Shown piece after piece: positions 44,722 to 55,170 of a DNA stretch of 64,000 bases. Below the pieces are notes generated by a model. It was not told the origin of the DNA and ran no database searches. It worked only from the letters and a program-made list of their open reading frames with translations. The stretch is from Neurospora tetrasperma FGSC 2508. Taxonomy: Eukaryota; Ascomycota; Sordariomycetes; Sordariales; Sordariaceae. The stretch covers positions 4,405,099 to 4,469,098 of the forward strand of contig NW_009799100.1 of the NCBI RefSeq assembly GCF_000213175.1, given 5' to 3'. Position 1 is the first letter of the stretch. Every line of letters begins with the position of its first letter. Made by a program: the position numbers and the translations under genes.

Positions 44722-47185
44722 ATGGCGTTTAATCCCTATGGAGGTATGTCCCATTGTTGACGTCGCCCTAGTTTCTATGCGCGCCTGCGATTGCGGTCCT
44801 TGTCATATTTGCGCCAGGCACATACTAACAATGTCGTTTCTGTATGAAGCGCCGCCCTACGGCCCCCCACCGACCTTTGCCGCATACCCAGGTGTGCCTA
44901 TGGCCCCGGGCATGGTCCCGCCACCCGGTCTAGGTAAGCTTCCCGCCCCGAAACAGCTCCTCCCTTTTCATATGGCCATGCCATCTAACTTACTCCTGTC
45001 TATAGGTCCTCCACCAGGCATGTCCTCTGCCCCCGGATTGGCACCACCTCCTGGTGTCCAGCAGCCTCCTCCTGCTACTCAAGCTAATCGACCAAGCGGC
45101 CTACCTGCCTCGTTCCAACCACCCCCAAACCTGAACATCAACTTCAATGCCCCCGTCATCCGCCTGGGCGCTTCTTCGCTCCCCAACAAACCCGGCATGC
45201 CCCAGGGCAACGACCGAAAGGATTCGCATACCCCGACCAGTGCGAACCGCCCAGGTCTCGGCTCCGATCGCGTCGAACAGTCCCGCGCGCAGTTGCGAGA
45301 GAGCATCCAGAACCTTGTCCCGCCGACACCCGAGGAGAGACTACGAACGATATTCCTGCACAAGATTCCCGATGGCCTCGGCGGCGAGGAAGGCGTCCAG
45401 AAGCTGCTCCACACGGTCGGCAGGCTGCGGAGGTGGGACTCGGGGCACTCCCACTTGACGGACTGCAAGGGAGCATTGTTTGGTTTTGCACAGTATGAGG
45501 ACCCCGATTCGCTAGCGATTGCTGTGGAGTTACTCAAAGATCTCGAGGTCCCTGTGAAAAAGCAAACACCGACCGAGAACGAGCCCCCCAAAGACGACGA
45601 TGAGGCTTTCGCCGCCGATATCGACAAGGTCAAGCTAAAGGTCGAGGTTGACGTCACCACGACAAAGTACCTTGAGGCCCGCAAGGAGGAGAGAGGGGAG
45701 GATGCGGCCTTTGAGGCGAAACTAGGTGAGGCCAAGGTTGCGCTCAAGCAGTTTGTTCGAGACCTCTTTTACCCGCGTCTTCGCACTGGACAGGATGCCG
45801 ACGGAGACACTACTATGGCCGACGGAACAAATGCTGCCGGAGATAGCGTTGAGGTTATCAACATTCCGCTCGCGCAGGAGGATGAGCTGGCGGATATTCC
45901 AGCCGAGATGCGCGAAACTGTTGCCGCCGAGATCGCTGCTTTCAGAGACAGGAGCAACAAGCGCGACCTTGAGCGTCTACGCCGGGAAGAAGAATTCGAG
46001 GAAAGGGAACGTCAAAGGAATGGAGCGCCTCGCATCTCACGCCTGGATTCACCTCCGCCTACGGATGCGGCGAACTCAAACCACGTCCCGCTGGGCCCGC
46101 GTGGTGTGCCTAATGCGCCATCAGGACCTCGTGGGCAACAAGGCAGAGGTGTTGAGTTCGTCGGTGGCGGCACATCAAACGGTTATAACTTCAAGGACGA
46201 GGATGACACCGATGCCGATGATGACGAGCTATACCAACGCGAAGTTAACAAGCAGAAGGCAGAGGAGGAAAAGCTTTACTTGGAGGCCGAAAGGAAATGG
46301 GTGAACCGTGAACGCCAACGTGCAGCTGCTCTCGAGCGTGAGAAGGAGCGCGAGAAGACGGAAACCGAAGGATTCGCCAGGAGAAAGGAAGAACAACTCG
46401 AGAGGGAGAAGAGCTGGGACGATGAGCGTGAGGCAGCCCGTAAACACCACATGTACTACCGCGACCACGCGCACTGGGTCAGGAAACGACTACAGGAGCG
46501 CAACGACGAACAGGCACGGGATGAGATGGATAGGCGGGCCGAGGAGGACGAGAGGCGCAAGGCCGAAGCAGAGATGGAACAAGCCAGGGGTATGGCCGAC
46601 TCCTTCCTCGAGCGGCAGGCCGAGGAGATGGAGAGGCGGCCAGCTGCGGCGCCGGCTGCCCCCCAGCGGTTTACCATTTCCTTTGGCGCAGCGGCTCAAA
46701 AGGCAGCCCAGCGTTCCGCCGGCGCCCGCAGGACTGTTGCCGAAGTCGAGGGCCTTTTAGACGACGAGGAACAGGAGCAGACCACCAAGCGGCAACTTGT
46801 CCCCATCAAATTCGAGCCCATCACCGACACCAAGGCCATGTCGGAGGAGGATTTGCAAAAGGCCGTGCGCGCTCTGGCGCAGGAGATCCCTGCGGACAAG
46901 GACGGGCTCTGGGCTTGGGACGTCAAGTGGGATTACCTCGAAGAGTCCATCATCAGCGAAAAGCTTCGGCCTTTTGTGGAGAAGAAGGTGGTCGAGTATC
47001 TTGGAGTACAAGAACAATTCCTTGTTGACGTGGTGGAAGAGCACCTGCGCAAGCACCAAAAGCCCGCCGAGCTGGTGGAGACATTGGGCGAGGCTCTTGA
47101 TGAAGATGCGGAGGATCTAGTGAAGAAGTTGTGGAGGATGGTGATTTTCTTTACGGAGAGCGAGAAGCGCGGTTTGCCCGCTTAA
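44722..47185 (+). CDS. RBM25-like RRM/PWI splicing factor
   Basis: Nuclear RNA-binding protein related to RBM25/Snu71, expected to associate with U1 snRNP and pre-mRNA splicing. The CDS joins 44722-44743, 44850-44933 and 45006-47185 (761 aa). The first exon is 22 nt (MAFNPYG). Intron 44744-44849 has GTATGT, TACTAAC and GAAG. Intron 44934-45005 (72 nt; GTAAGC, TCTAAC, TATAG) is in frame and stop-free, so it is easily annotated as protein. The N-terminus (about 1-90) is Pro/Gly-rich PPPG repeats. An RRM-like domain (about 150-240) starts RTIFLHKIPDGLGG and contains the GALFGFAQYED strand. The centre (about 390-610) is a long Arg/Glu/Lys charged helix. The C-terminal about 100 residues are a PWI domain (WDVKWDYLEE... 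RPFVEKKVVEYLGVQE). Confidence 0.9.
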
Positions 47186-47821
47186 GAGAATGTCTGGGAG
47201 CCAACGACAGCGGGTTTGTTCCTCGGTCCTGTATGGCCTCTGTTGAGGGCCATGAAACAATCCACGAAGGATCAAGGCCTAGAGATATTGTGGTATGTAC
47301 ATCGTAAAAAAACACATGCTTGTAGGAAAGAATAGCCAACAAAGCATGAGGCGTTGGAAGCGCTAATTGAATATTTTTTTCAGAGAAATGTACGCGGTCT
47401 TGGTGTTGGTTCGTTGATCTGATGTGCCTCGGCAAATGCCCCCAGATCTACCCGGGCAGCGAGGGGAAACCCAAGGGTTGCGCCATCTGCCCGCACTTGT
47501 CCTGGGTTGAGTCGCAGCCACTTTGATACAGTGATCCAATAAGGTTTGGTTCAGTCGGCATTTGGCCGTTGTCCTTCGTTAACATATAAGTCCATTGAAA
47601 ATCCTTAGTTGTTGATTTTCGAATTTCACATGGTTTTGCTCGGTTTATGTTTTCCAACGTGTATTTCATTGCCACCACGACACCCCAGCATTCAACCTCG
47701 TCCACTGAATGGAACATCAAGTAAACATCAACCCCTGAGATACTCGCCAAAGTAATCCAATTACGTCATCCACCACTCCAGCCATCTCACCCACCACAAA
47801 TACAGTACGACAAAACTTACC
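47186..47821. other. Intergenic region, RBM25-like to hydratase
   Basis: About 0.64 kb holding the 3' UTR of the RBM25-like gene and the promoter of the next. No gene seen. Confidence 0.55.
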
Positions 47822-49093
47822 ATGTCCGCCCCAACCCAAAGCTTCAAAACCCCTCCTCCCTCCGTTCCCAACACCCTCCTCTCCTTCCCAGCCCCGCACG
47901 TTCTGCTCGTCACGCTCAACCGCCCGGCCCAGCTCAACGCCATCCCCACGTCCCAGCACAAGCGGCTCGCCGCGCTGTGGGATTGGTTCGATGCCGAGCC
48001 GGCGCTGCGGTGCGCGGTGATCACGGGTGTGGGGCGCGCCTTTTGCGCGGGCGCAGATCTGAAGGAGTGGAATGAGTTGCATAGCAAGTTCCAAGGTCAG
48101 CAGAAGCGGAAGGATGATGGAGGAGGAGGAAAGGGGTTGGTGGATGGGGTGGAGCATGGAGGGCAGTATGGGACTTTGGGAAAGAGGAGGGAAGCACTCC
48201 GGAAAGCGGAGGGTATGAAATCTGGGGAAGAGCCGGATGCGCTCGCGGAGGGGATTGTCAAGGAGGGTCGCGCTAGGGATGGCAAGATGAAGGACGAGGA
48301 TAAGCTGACGACAGGCATTGGAGGGGGGTATGGAACGGTCGATAACAGGCGTAAGGCGATCGAGAGCGCCGCCCATCTAACCGAGGAGACTGCTCCAAAG
48401 AGGGATCTTAGCGATGTGGATGACGCCAGAATCAACACCGGCATCGGCGGTGGTTACGGCACTGTTGCCTCTCGCAAGGCGGCCGCCGCCGCCGCACGGG
48501 TTGCGAACAACGAGTCTTCTTCCCGCGTCGGCAACCTCGGCCTCAATGCCGGCTTTGGTGGGCTCTCCAACCGCTCGGGCAAAAAACCCATTATTGCTGC
48601 TGTCAACGGCCTTTGCCTCGGCGGCGGCATGGAGATGGTCATCAACTGCGACATGGTCATCGCCTCCTCCAACGCGCGGTTCGGGCTGCCGGAGGTCAAA
48701 GTAGGTGTTATTGCCGTTGCTGGCGCATTGCCTCGTCTCGTGCGCACGGTGGGCAAGCAGAGGGCGGCTGAGATGGCGCTGTTGGGGAGGAATAGGTACT
48801 CGGCTGAGCAGATGGAGAGGTGGGGGGTGGTTAATTTCATTGTCAGCGGCGAGCAGGCGCTGGTTGAGGAAGCTGTAAAGCTGGCGGAGGAAGTGTCGAG
48901 TAATTCACCTGATGCGGTGCTTACGAGTAAGGAGGGCTTGAGACTGGGTTGGGAGGGGATGGGACCGGAGAAGGCGACGGCGGTGTTGGAGGGAGGCATG
49001 TATAGGAAGCTGGAGAAGGGGGAGAATATGAGAGAGGGTGTGGCGAGCTTTGTGGAGAAGAGGAAGCCTGTTTGGAAGGATAGTAAGCTATGA
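47822..49093 (+). CDS. Enoyl-CoA hydratase/isomerase family protein, peroxisomal, with internal repeat insertion
   Basis: Crotonase-fold enzyme, likely in fatty-acid or branched-chain acyl-CoA breakdown. Single exon, 423 aa, against a usual 260-300. The N-terminal crotonase half ends with GRAFCAGADLKEW (residues 72-83, first oxyanion-hole strand). The second half resumes at KKPIIAAVNGLCLGGGMEM (about 254-272, the GGG oxyanion helix) and continues with FGLPEVKVG. Between them, residues about 92-250 are an extra segment absent from ordinary members, with three related copies around 112-130, 164-183 and 206-225 (core GIGGGYGTV followed by a basic/Ala stretch). The protein ends in SKL, a perfect PTS1 peroxisomal signal. 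No mitochondrial presequence is evident. The exact substrate is unknown; the repeat segment is not an intron, since it keeps frame and has conserved protein copies with diverged DNA. Confidence 0.9.
   Translation: MSAPTQSFKTPPPSVPNTLLSFPAPHVLLVTLNRPAQLNAIPTSQHKRLAALWDWFDAEPALRCAVITGVGRAFCAGADLKEWNELHSKFQGQQKRKDDGGGGKGLVDGVEHGGQYGTLGKRREALRKAEGMKSGEEPDALAEGIVKEGRARDGKMKDEDKLTTGIGGGYGTVDNRRKAIESAAHLTEETAPKRDLSDVDDARINTGIGGGYGTVASRKAAAAAARVANNESSSRVGNLGLNAGFGGLSNRSGKKPIIAAVNGLCLGGGMEMVINCDMVIASSNARFGLPEVKVGVIAVAGALPRLVRTVGKQRAAEMALLGRNRYSAEQMERWGVVNFIVSGEQALVEEAVKLAEEVSSNSPDAVLTSKEGLRLGWEGMGPEKATAVLEGGMYRKLEKGENMREGVASFVEKRKPVWKDSKL
48155..48500 (+). repeat. Degenerate protein-level repeats inside the hydratase
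   Basis: Three copies at about 48155-48211, 48311-48370 and 48437-48496. The last two share a ten-residue core exactly at the protein level but differ at many third codon positions, so they are old and apparently kept by selection. Confidence 0.7.
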
Positions 49094-49735
49094 TTGCAAT
49101 ATTCAAGACTAGTCAAACAATTCGGATACCTATCGTATGTTCCGTTCAATAACTGTTCCCTGTCCCTTGATCTATCCGAGTCCATACTAGGTATTCAGGG
49201 CACCGTCCTCCACTTCCCTTCCCCGGATCATCGCCAATCTTACTCCGCACGAAACCGATAAGGAAGAGCCCGCTGTGGGGTAGAGGTAGGGTAGCCTGGG
49301 GCTATAAGGAACTAGCGGAATGCGGGGAAGTAATTGTCAGCGCCTCTCAGGGACCCTGGGGGGGGGACCATTGGAGATGGATTTCTCCGGTGGACGGCAT
49401 CCCAATTTCCATCAATGGTATCGGGCTTTTTCCCCTTCCCCAACGCACCGGTCAGAACGGTACACGATGGTTGCACTGATGTTATCTCGACTACGACCTG
49501 GCTGGCCAGGGAGCCGGTGCCGACAACCATGCGAACATCACTTTATCCGCTGTTTCCATACTACTGAGACAATGGGATAGGTGGGATCGACCGTCACTCA
49601 AAGCTTTCATCGGTGTCGAGAATCGCAAGAAACGGTGTGATGACGACTATATAATAGGCCAATGGTCCCGTCCTCGGTAAAGATACAGAGTGGTATCGCG
49701 ACCTCCAGCCTTCAATTTCCCTCTCTGGAGCCACC
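49094..49735. other. Intergenic region, promoter of GH28 gene
   Basis: About 0.64 kb. No gene seen. The right end has a TATA box and CCAAT element listed separately. Confidence 0.55.
49648..49663 (+). promoter_or_regulatory. TATA box and CCAAT element of the GH28 gene
   Basis: TATATAATA (49648-49656) is followed by CCAAT (49659-49663), 75-90 bases before the ATG at 49736. The TATA spacing suits a short 5' UTR. CCAAT downstream of TATA is unusual and may not be functional. Confidence 0.5.
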
Positions 49736-51172
49736 ATGAAGTTCCTCGCCTTCGCAGCCCTCGTGGCCGCCGTCGTCTCGGCATTCCCTGCCCCTGAGCT
49801 CCCCGCCGGCATCCCTCGCTCCCTCTCCGAGTTCAAGGAGAAACATCCTTACACAGTCAAGCGCAGCAGCCATTGTCGGAAGACAGTCTCCATCCGGGCC
49901 TCGCAAAATGACACTGATGACGTTGCCGACGACTTCCTCCGCGGTCTCAAACAGGCCAACAACGGCGGAACTCTCTATCTGCCCAAGGACAAGACCTTTG
50001 TCATTGGCAAGCCGCTCGACCTGACCTTTCTCAACGACGTCCAAGTCCACCTCGAGGGTGAAATCAAGTTCACAAACGACACGGCCTATTGGCAGAAGAA
50101 CGCGTTTGCCCATCCCTTCCAGAACAGCCTCATGTTCTGGAAATGGGGTGGTAAGAACATCAAGATCTACGGCAACGGCGTTCTCAATGGCAACGGTCAG
50201 CGGTGGTGGAACGAATTCGCTGGTTCGGAGATTCTCGACCCCGGCAACACGTACCTGCGTCCGATCCTGTTCTATGCCGAGAACACTACCGGTATCGAGA
50301 TCGAGGGTATTCACTTTAAGGACTCGCCTTGCTGGACCACCTTCTTTGTCACCTCTAAGCACATCTCCTTCAAGGACGTGGCCTGCACGGCCGAGTCCAA
50401 CAACGCCACTGCTCTTCCCAAGAACTCGGACTTCTTTGACTCACTCAATGTCGAGCACGTTAGCGTTGAGCGTGCTTGGGTTAACATTGGTGACGACTGC
50501 TTCTCTCCCAAATCTAATGCTACGGATTTGTACGTGAACACCATGTACTGCAATGGCACTCACGGACAGTCGATGGGCTCGATTGGTCAGTATTCCGGCG
50601 AGAAGAGCTTCATCCGGGATGTGGTTATCGAGAACTTGTGGATGTTGAACGGCCAGCACGGTGCTCGTTTAAAGTCATGGGCAGGTCCTGACGTCGGCTA
50701 TGGCTTCATTGATAACGTCACGTTCCGCAACTTTTGGAATGCCAACAATGAGTATAGTGCTTTTCTGGACTCTTGTTACTTTAATGTAAGTCTCTTCTCT
50801 CTGACAGGAAAGACAAAGCAACTTCTGACGCAACGTACTCAGGTCAACGCTACTACCTGTTCTGCGTACCCCTCCCAGGTCAACATCAGCAACGTCAACT
50901 TCGAGAACTTCTCCGGATACACTTCGGGCAAGTACGGACGTGCTGTTGCTCGCCTGACTTGCAGCCCCAACGCCGTGTGCGAGAACATCAAGTTCAAGAA
51001 CTTCAACGTCACTAGCCCCTGCGGTGGTGAGCCAGTTGTCATTTGCGATGGCATCAGCGGTGACCTTGGCGTTCCTTGCGTCAACTCTACCAGCCCGGAG
51101 GCGAAAGCCGCGTTGAAGGACAAGTGCTCGACTGCTATGGCGACACTGCCAAAGCCGACGCCGTGGTTGTAG
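49736..51172 (+). CDS. Exo-polygalacturonase (GH28), secreted
   Basis: Hydrolyses terminal galacturonic acid from pectin outside the cell. The CDS joins 49736-50785 and 50843-51172 (459 aa). Intron 50786-50842 (57 nt; GTAAGT, TTCTGACG branch, CTCAG) is in frame and stop-free. Removing it joins CYFN to VNATTCSAYPSQVN, leaving a continuous beta-helix turn. A signal peptide spans about residues 1-16. GH28 catalytic motifs are present as N230-S-D232, G252-D253-D254, H276-G277 and R311-L-K313. The NSD and RLK variants are typical of exo-acting members. About ten N-glycosylation sequons and paired cysteines fit secretion. Expression of this class is usually pectin-inducible; no specific binding site is claimed here. 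Confidence 0.95.
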   Translation: MKFLAFAALVAAVVSAFPAPELPAGIPRSLSEFKEKHPYTVKRSSHCRKTVSIRASQNDTDDVADDFLRGLKQANNGGTLYLPKDKTFVIGKPLDLTFLNDVQVHLEGEIKFTNDTAYWQKNAFAHPFQNSLMFWKWGGKNIKIYGNGVLNGNGQRWWNEFAGSEILDPGNTYLRPILFYAENTTGIEIEGIHFKDSPCWTTFFVTSKHISFKDVACTAESNNATALPKNSDFFDSLNVEHVSVERAWVNIGDDCFSPKSNATDLYVNTMYCNGTHGQSMGSIGQYSGEKSFIRDVVIENLWMLNGQHGARLKSWAGPDVGYGFIDNVTFRNFWNANNEYSAFLDSCYFNVSLFSLTGKTKQLLTQRTQVNATTCSAYPSQVNISNVNFENFSGYTSGKYGRAVARLTCSPNAVCENIKFKNFNVTSPCGGEPVVICDGISGDLGVPCVNSTSPEAKAALKDKCSTAMATLPKPTPWL

Positions 51173-51309
51173 AGAGTTTGTATTTATATAGGAAAACCTA
51201 ACGATTTAATGACTATTCCCGCCATGTATGGGCCAATAATACAACAGAATGCCGTACCCTCCAGTGGTCTTTTCCCCGATCCATGGTCATATAAACTTGT
51301 CTAGTTTCT

Positions 51310-52269
51310 TCACAGCGCAACAACAACCGCCAAAATTGCAGCCACCACCATTGCAGCAACCATCACACCCGTCACCCTCGCCGCACCACCCGCTTGTTGC
51401 GGCCCCGACACAGACTGCGAGCTCGTCGCCCCCGCCACAGTTGTCGCCGACCCCGTGAGCGAAGTCGTCACCGAACTGGTAACAGTAGCCATCGTCGTCG
51501 TCGTCGTTGTCATCCCTGTTCCCGTCTTGGTTGATGTCATCACCCCGGTACTAGACCCCGTAGCCTTCGCAGTGCTACTTCCACCTCCACTTCCGCCACC
51601 CGCAGCCGTACTAGTACCAGTAGAAGTAGCACCAGTAGAAGTAGCACCAGTAGAAGTAGCACCAGTAGAAGTAGCACCAACAGAACTAGCACCAGTAAAA
51701 ACCGCAACCGGCGCCGTACACCCTGGCCCCGTCCTCATATCTCGCGACGTCTCCGCACAAACACTATCCAACGTATCCAGCTCCTCGCTGTGTTTGCTCA
51801 CCCAGCTACTCACTCTGGATGTGTACACCCCGTACTCGCTTGACAATGTGGCGGGGAGCGTGATGGTGCATTGAGGGCTTGCCATGGCCGAAGGGGCGAG
51901 CGTGTCTTTGGCTTGGTGGAGGGCGGCCGAGAGAGCAGGGCCGGGGGTGGGGATGTCGACTATGAGAGACCAGATGGCCATCATGCAGGATGCTTCGGGC
52001 GGGAAGGAGGAGGGGGGGAGGTATACTGCTTCTATTTTGTTTGTTTCTGTTGCTGTTGTTGCTGGAGCTGTTGTGGCTGTAAATGGTTTGAGGAAGGGTA
52101 TCGCTGGGGCAAGATAGCCCTGATCGTGGTGCTCGACGAGGACGGTGTTGGGTTCGATGGCGGCTACTAGTTGGCGACGGGTGTTGGCGCTGTGGACCGA
52201 GGCTGCGTTGGCGAGAATGAGGATGAGGGAGAAGACGAAGAGCGAGATGTAATTCCACCCATGTTCCAT
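51310..52269 (-). CDS. GPI-anchored Ser/Thr-rich surface protein, unknown function
   Basis: Single exon, 319 aa, ATG at 52269. A signal peptide covers about residues 1-27. Residues about 30-190 form a globular ectodomain with four or five Cys and the motif SCMMAIWSLIVDIPTP. Residues about 195-290 are Ser/Thr/Ala/Gly-rich, including a perfect pentapeptide repeat (GATST) suited to O-mannosylation. The C-terminus is a GPI signal: a small-residue region, then about 18 hydrophobic residues to the stop. This looks like a fungal wall or plasma-membrane protein of the yapsin-free, domain-poor type. I do not recognise a named family. A TATATAAAG box (52364-52373) lies about 100 bases upstream. It is convergent with the GH28 gene at 137 bases. 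Confidence 0.8.
   Translation of the reverse strand: MEHGWNYISLFVFSLILILANAASVHSANTRRQLVAAIEPNTVLVEHHDQGYLAPAIPFLKPFTATTAPATTATETNKIEAVYLPPSSFPPEASCMMAIWSLIVDIPTPGPALSAALHQAKDTLAPSAMASPQCTITLPATLSSEYGVYTSRVSSWVSKHSEELDTLDSVCAETSRDMRTGPGCTAPVAVFTGASSVGATSTGATSTGATSTGATSTGTSTAAGGGSGGGSSTAKATGSSTGVMTSTKTGTGMTTTTTTMATVTSSVTTSLTGSATTVAGATSSQSVSGPQQAGGAARVTGVMVAAMVVAAILAVVVAL
51616..51690. repeat. 15-nt tandem repeat, GATST pentapeptides
   Basis: Four identical 15-nt units (51616-51675) and one degenerate unit (51676-51690). They encode the pentapeptide repeat in the stalk of the GPI-anchored protein. Identity at the DNA level implies recent expansion. Confidence 0.9.
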
Positions 52270-52981
52270 TCCACTGATAAGAGGGAGAGAAGATGGATGA
52301 TTCTAGGCGGTAATTGTAGGTTTGATCGTAGTCGATAATGCGCTATTCGAGATTGTGAAGTGGCTTTATATAGGAAGCGTTGAAGCCAGGTGAATCCGTT
52401 GACGATTTGAGGTGAAGAGAGGAAATGGACGATGAAGAACAGATGGTGAAGTGAAAGTCTCCGGATCTTAACGAAGAAAGCATCAATATAACGCCCTCCC
52501 CCTGGTTGAAACGAAACAGTTAGACAAAGAAGTCGCGATCTATAGTTAGAACATCGTACCTGGACACTTACTTCCTTCCTGCCACGGGAAAGGTCCGTTT
52601 CTATGAGTTCCCTCCCTTGTTTGAATTGTCATTCCAGGTAGCCGCTTCTTTCTGACCTCAATAAGAAAGTCATGTCGATATTCCACTTGATCAGCAATTC
52701 CAATATGAGTTCTTTTGTGTTGGGTTTTCACTCAGCCGTCTGTTTCGTTTCCTTGAGTAGTGACTTTAATTTTATCACAGTCAAAGCGGGTTCACTGTAG
52801 TCAAGGTTTGCGGTATCAATTTGAGATTTCACAGCGTGTTGGCTGGGAAAGTGAGAAAAAAACAGAGATAAGTCATCGCTACCATACTTTGTGTGAAATC
52901 AACACCAGCCTTGCAGCTTGTCTCTAGTAAGACGGCTTAAGCCCTCGCTTTACACTTTAGCGGCTATAGCCGTATGAGCAG
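52270..52981. other. Intergenic region
   Basis: About 0.7 kb between the GPI-anchored protein start and the GNAT stop. It holds the TATA box above. No gene seen. Confidence 0.55.
52364..52373 (-). promoter_or_regulatory. TATA box of the GPI-anchored protein gene
   Basis: CTATATAAAG on the minus strand, about 95 bases before the ATG at 52269. Confidence 0.5.
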
Positions 52982-53812
52982 CTACAGATTTGCCAATTTC
53001 CCATCCACGATAGAGGCATACTTCATCGCTTGAAGAGTAAGTTTCTCATCTTCTCCGAGGACCTGAATGATGACGGTAGCAAGGTGATCGAACCCCAGCC
53101 GTGTGTACAGGTGATATCCCATAGGGCTCGCCATGACCGAGATATCCTTCAACGACTCTCTGCGAATGACGTCCATACCCCATCTGCAAAGCGTAGTCGC
53201 GTGGCCGCGTCTCTGGAAGTCTGGTAAGGTTGCCAGGATCTGAAGATGAAGCTGCTCCGGCCCAATGTCCCCAAAGTACTTCTTATAGGCCTTAGCCTGA
53301 CCATTGTGGAAGGCGTTGAAGTGTTGCTGGTTGGCATCTCTACGTGTGCTGCCTCCTCGCTTGTCAACCTCACGATTAGCTATTTCCAAAGCGGTTAGTG
53401 CAAAGCTGACGGTTTAGGTGGGCTTGGATAAATACTTGCGGTCCTGGGGGACATAGTGTGGTCCATCTTTGCGTTTGTTCAGATACGAGACATCCCATAC
53501 GCTAATGGAGGCGATCTTGAGCTTCTCGCTGCCGGCGGGGTCAACATCTTCAATCACCATGACTGTCCAGTCATCAAACGAAGGGTCTAAGAAGTATTCG
53601 AATAACATGCGCGTGTACTTGTAGTGGTCCTCGGGAAATTCTTTCCGCAGAGGGAAACGGTAGTCCCATTGCGGGTCGAGGGGCATTGTCTTGATGATGA
53701 CATTGGTGATGGCATCAACGTCTGACGGTAGTCCAAGCCTGATCATGACAGTTCTTTTGAGTAGTGATCGTTTGAAGAATAGTTGAGGCTCCCACTGAGC
53801 AACTACTACCAT
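52982..53812 (-). CDS. GNAT-family N-acetyltransferase, probable GC-AG intron
   Basis: Acetyl-CoA-dependent acetyltransferase of the fungal GNAT type; substrate unknown. The CDS joins 52982-53379 and 53440-53812 (256 aa) if translation starts at ATG 53812; the second ATG, at 53746, begins MIRLGLPSDVDAI, which is the usual GNAT start and would give 234 aa. No GT donor connects the two halves in frame with an acceptor at acceptable length. A GCAAGT donor (53434-53439 on minus) does: it pairs with a CACTAAC branch and AATAG acceptor, giving a 60-nt intron 53380-53439 and joining YVPQD to PNREVDKRGG. The acetyl-CoA loop is QRRGHAT, followed by a WGMDVIRRE helix and GYHLYTRLGF near the C-terminus. 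Everything in the fold order fits GNAT. Confidence 0.8.
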
Positions 53813-55170
53813 ATCCGACCCAAAAGTCCAACGTGGGGAAAGAGGGACAGTGAGCGAGCCTTATTACCTCCCACTGGCTGACATTTTTTGGCTGATAGCC
53901 TGACCGATGATTGTGACGAACAGATCAGCCAGGCATTCCGCCTATTCTGTTGAGCTTTGTTGAGACTCGCTTGCCGTCGCACCTTTTCTTATGCAAGTAT
54001 GCGGGACAGCCTCGACTGGATCGTTTGGGCGGTGTAACTTGTCCAACGAACGGCAAACGCATGTAGTCGTGGACATTGCCGTATCAAAATTCCCTTGGAT
54101 TCCAGATTGAAGCGTTTCGGTGACTTGGTGAACAGGCCGAGGCAACGGTTGTTGGTAGTTACAGACGGAAATGCGTGTCAAAGAAGGTGGACGTATTTTA
54201 GTGTTGAAAACCTCGACATCCGACGACAACATGGCTGACCAATATGCCATAGTACCTTGGTGATGAGTTCAGCCTCAGCCGCCAACAATGACCTACTGTG
54301 TAAGGAATCGAAGGTTGAGAAAACGACGGGAAGATGAGATGGAATTCGGTGATGTGATTGGGTGATTGTGGAGCTGTACAAGAAATATCCTTTCTCATGG
54401 CCATAATCCGGAGTCAAAGCCACATTTTTCTGTTAAGTGGATAACGCCTCAGCAGGAAGTTGTCAAAGAAGCAGCCACTACCAACCGCTGACGGCTGCCA
54501 CCCACCTTCATGAAACTTCTGCAGTTCAGCCCAGGGTATGTGACATGCACTGTAACATTTCAACAAACCAATCCGGGCAGCTCAACCCCTCCAACCTGAG
54601 AACGACAACACCACCTCGAACCGCCCAGTTCCATTGAGACCGTAAGGCGGATCTTGCATGAGACTATACCCAGAAAGGAACTGCGGCGAGCAGGAATTTC
54701 CTAATATGATGTGGATGTGCCGAATACCTATCATAGGTACCGCGATGACGGGCGAGAAGCCTGGCTGGGGGGAATGACGAGACGAGCCACAACTTTCCGC
54801 GTGGCGCCCTCGCTTTGTGCCTCTTGGGAAACCGGGCATTCACGTCGAATCTTGAAGAGTGTCCGGGAAGGAGTCCTAGGTAACACATTAAGCCTCCAAC
54901 ACTCAAGCATCGGCTCTCCAACTTGTCGTTTGCCTACATAACAAGCTGGGACCGAAGACCCCGGGGGAATCATAAAGAAGTGAAGTGTCCAGGTATGTCA
55001 GTTGGGTGTTCCACGATGCACACCCTTGCAACCATTTTGACTCGGCGATTGCAGTCCAACCTCCTCATCGGTTTACCTCCTTGAGGTTCCGCAGCCTTGT
55101 CCCATATTATCCACGCTAATTCAATAACCGCTATGTAGCTGGAACAGCCACCTGCCCAAAGTTGGACAAG
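53813..55170. other. Divergent intergenic region, GNAT / transcription factor
   Basis: About 1.36 kb. Only short overlapping frames without recognisable content. It holds both promoters. Confidence 0.55.

Noticed and set aside
48454-49185. 243-codon minus frame opposite the hydratase
   Set aside because: Antisense shadow of a clearly identified crotonase gene.
9742-52269. GPI8 plus GPI-anchored proteins as a functional cluster
   Set aside because: The genes are far apart, on mixed arrangements with unrelated genes between; co-occurrence looks incidental.
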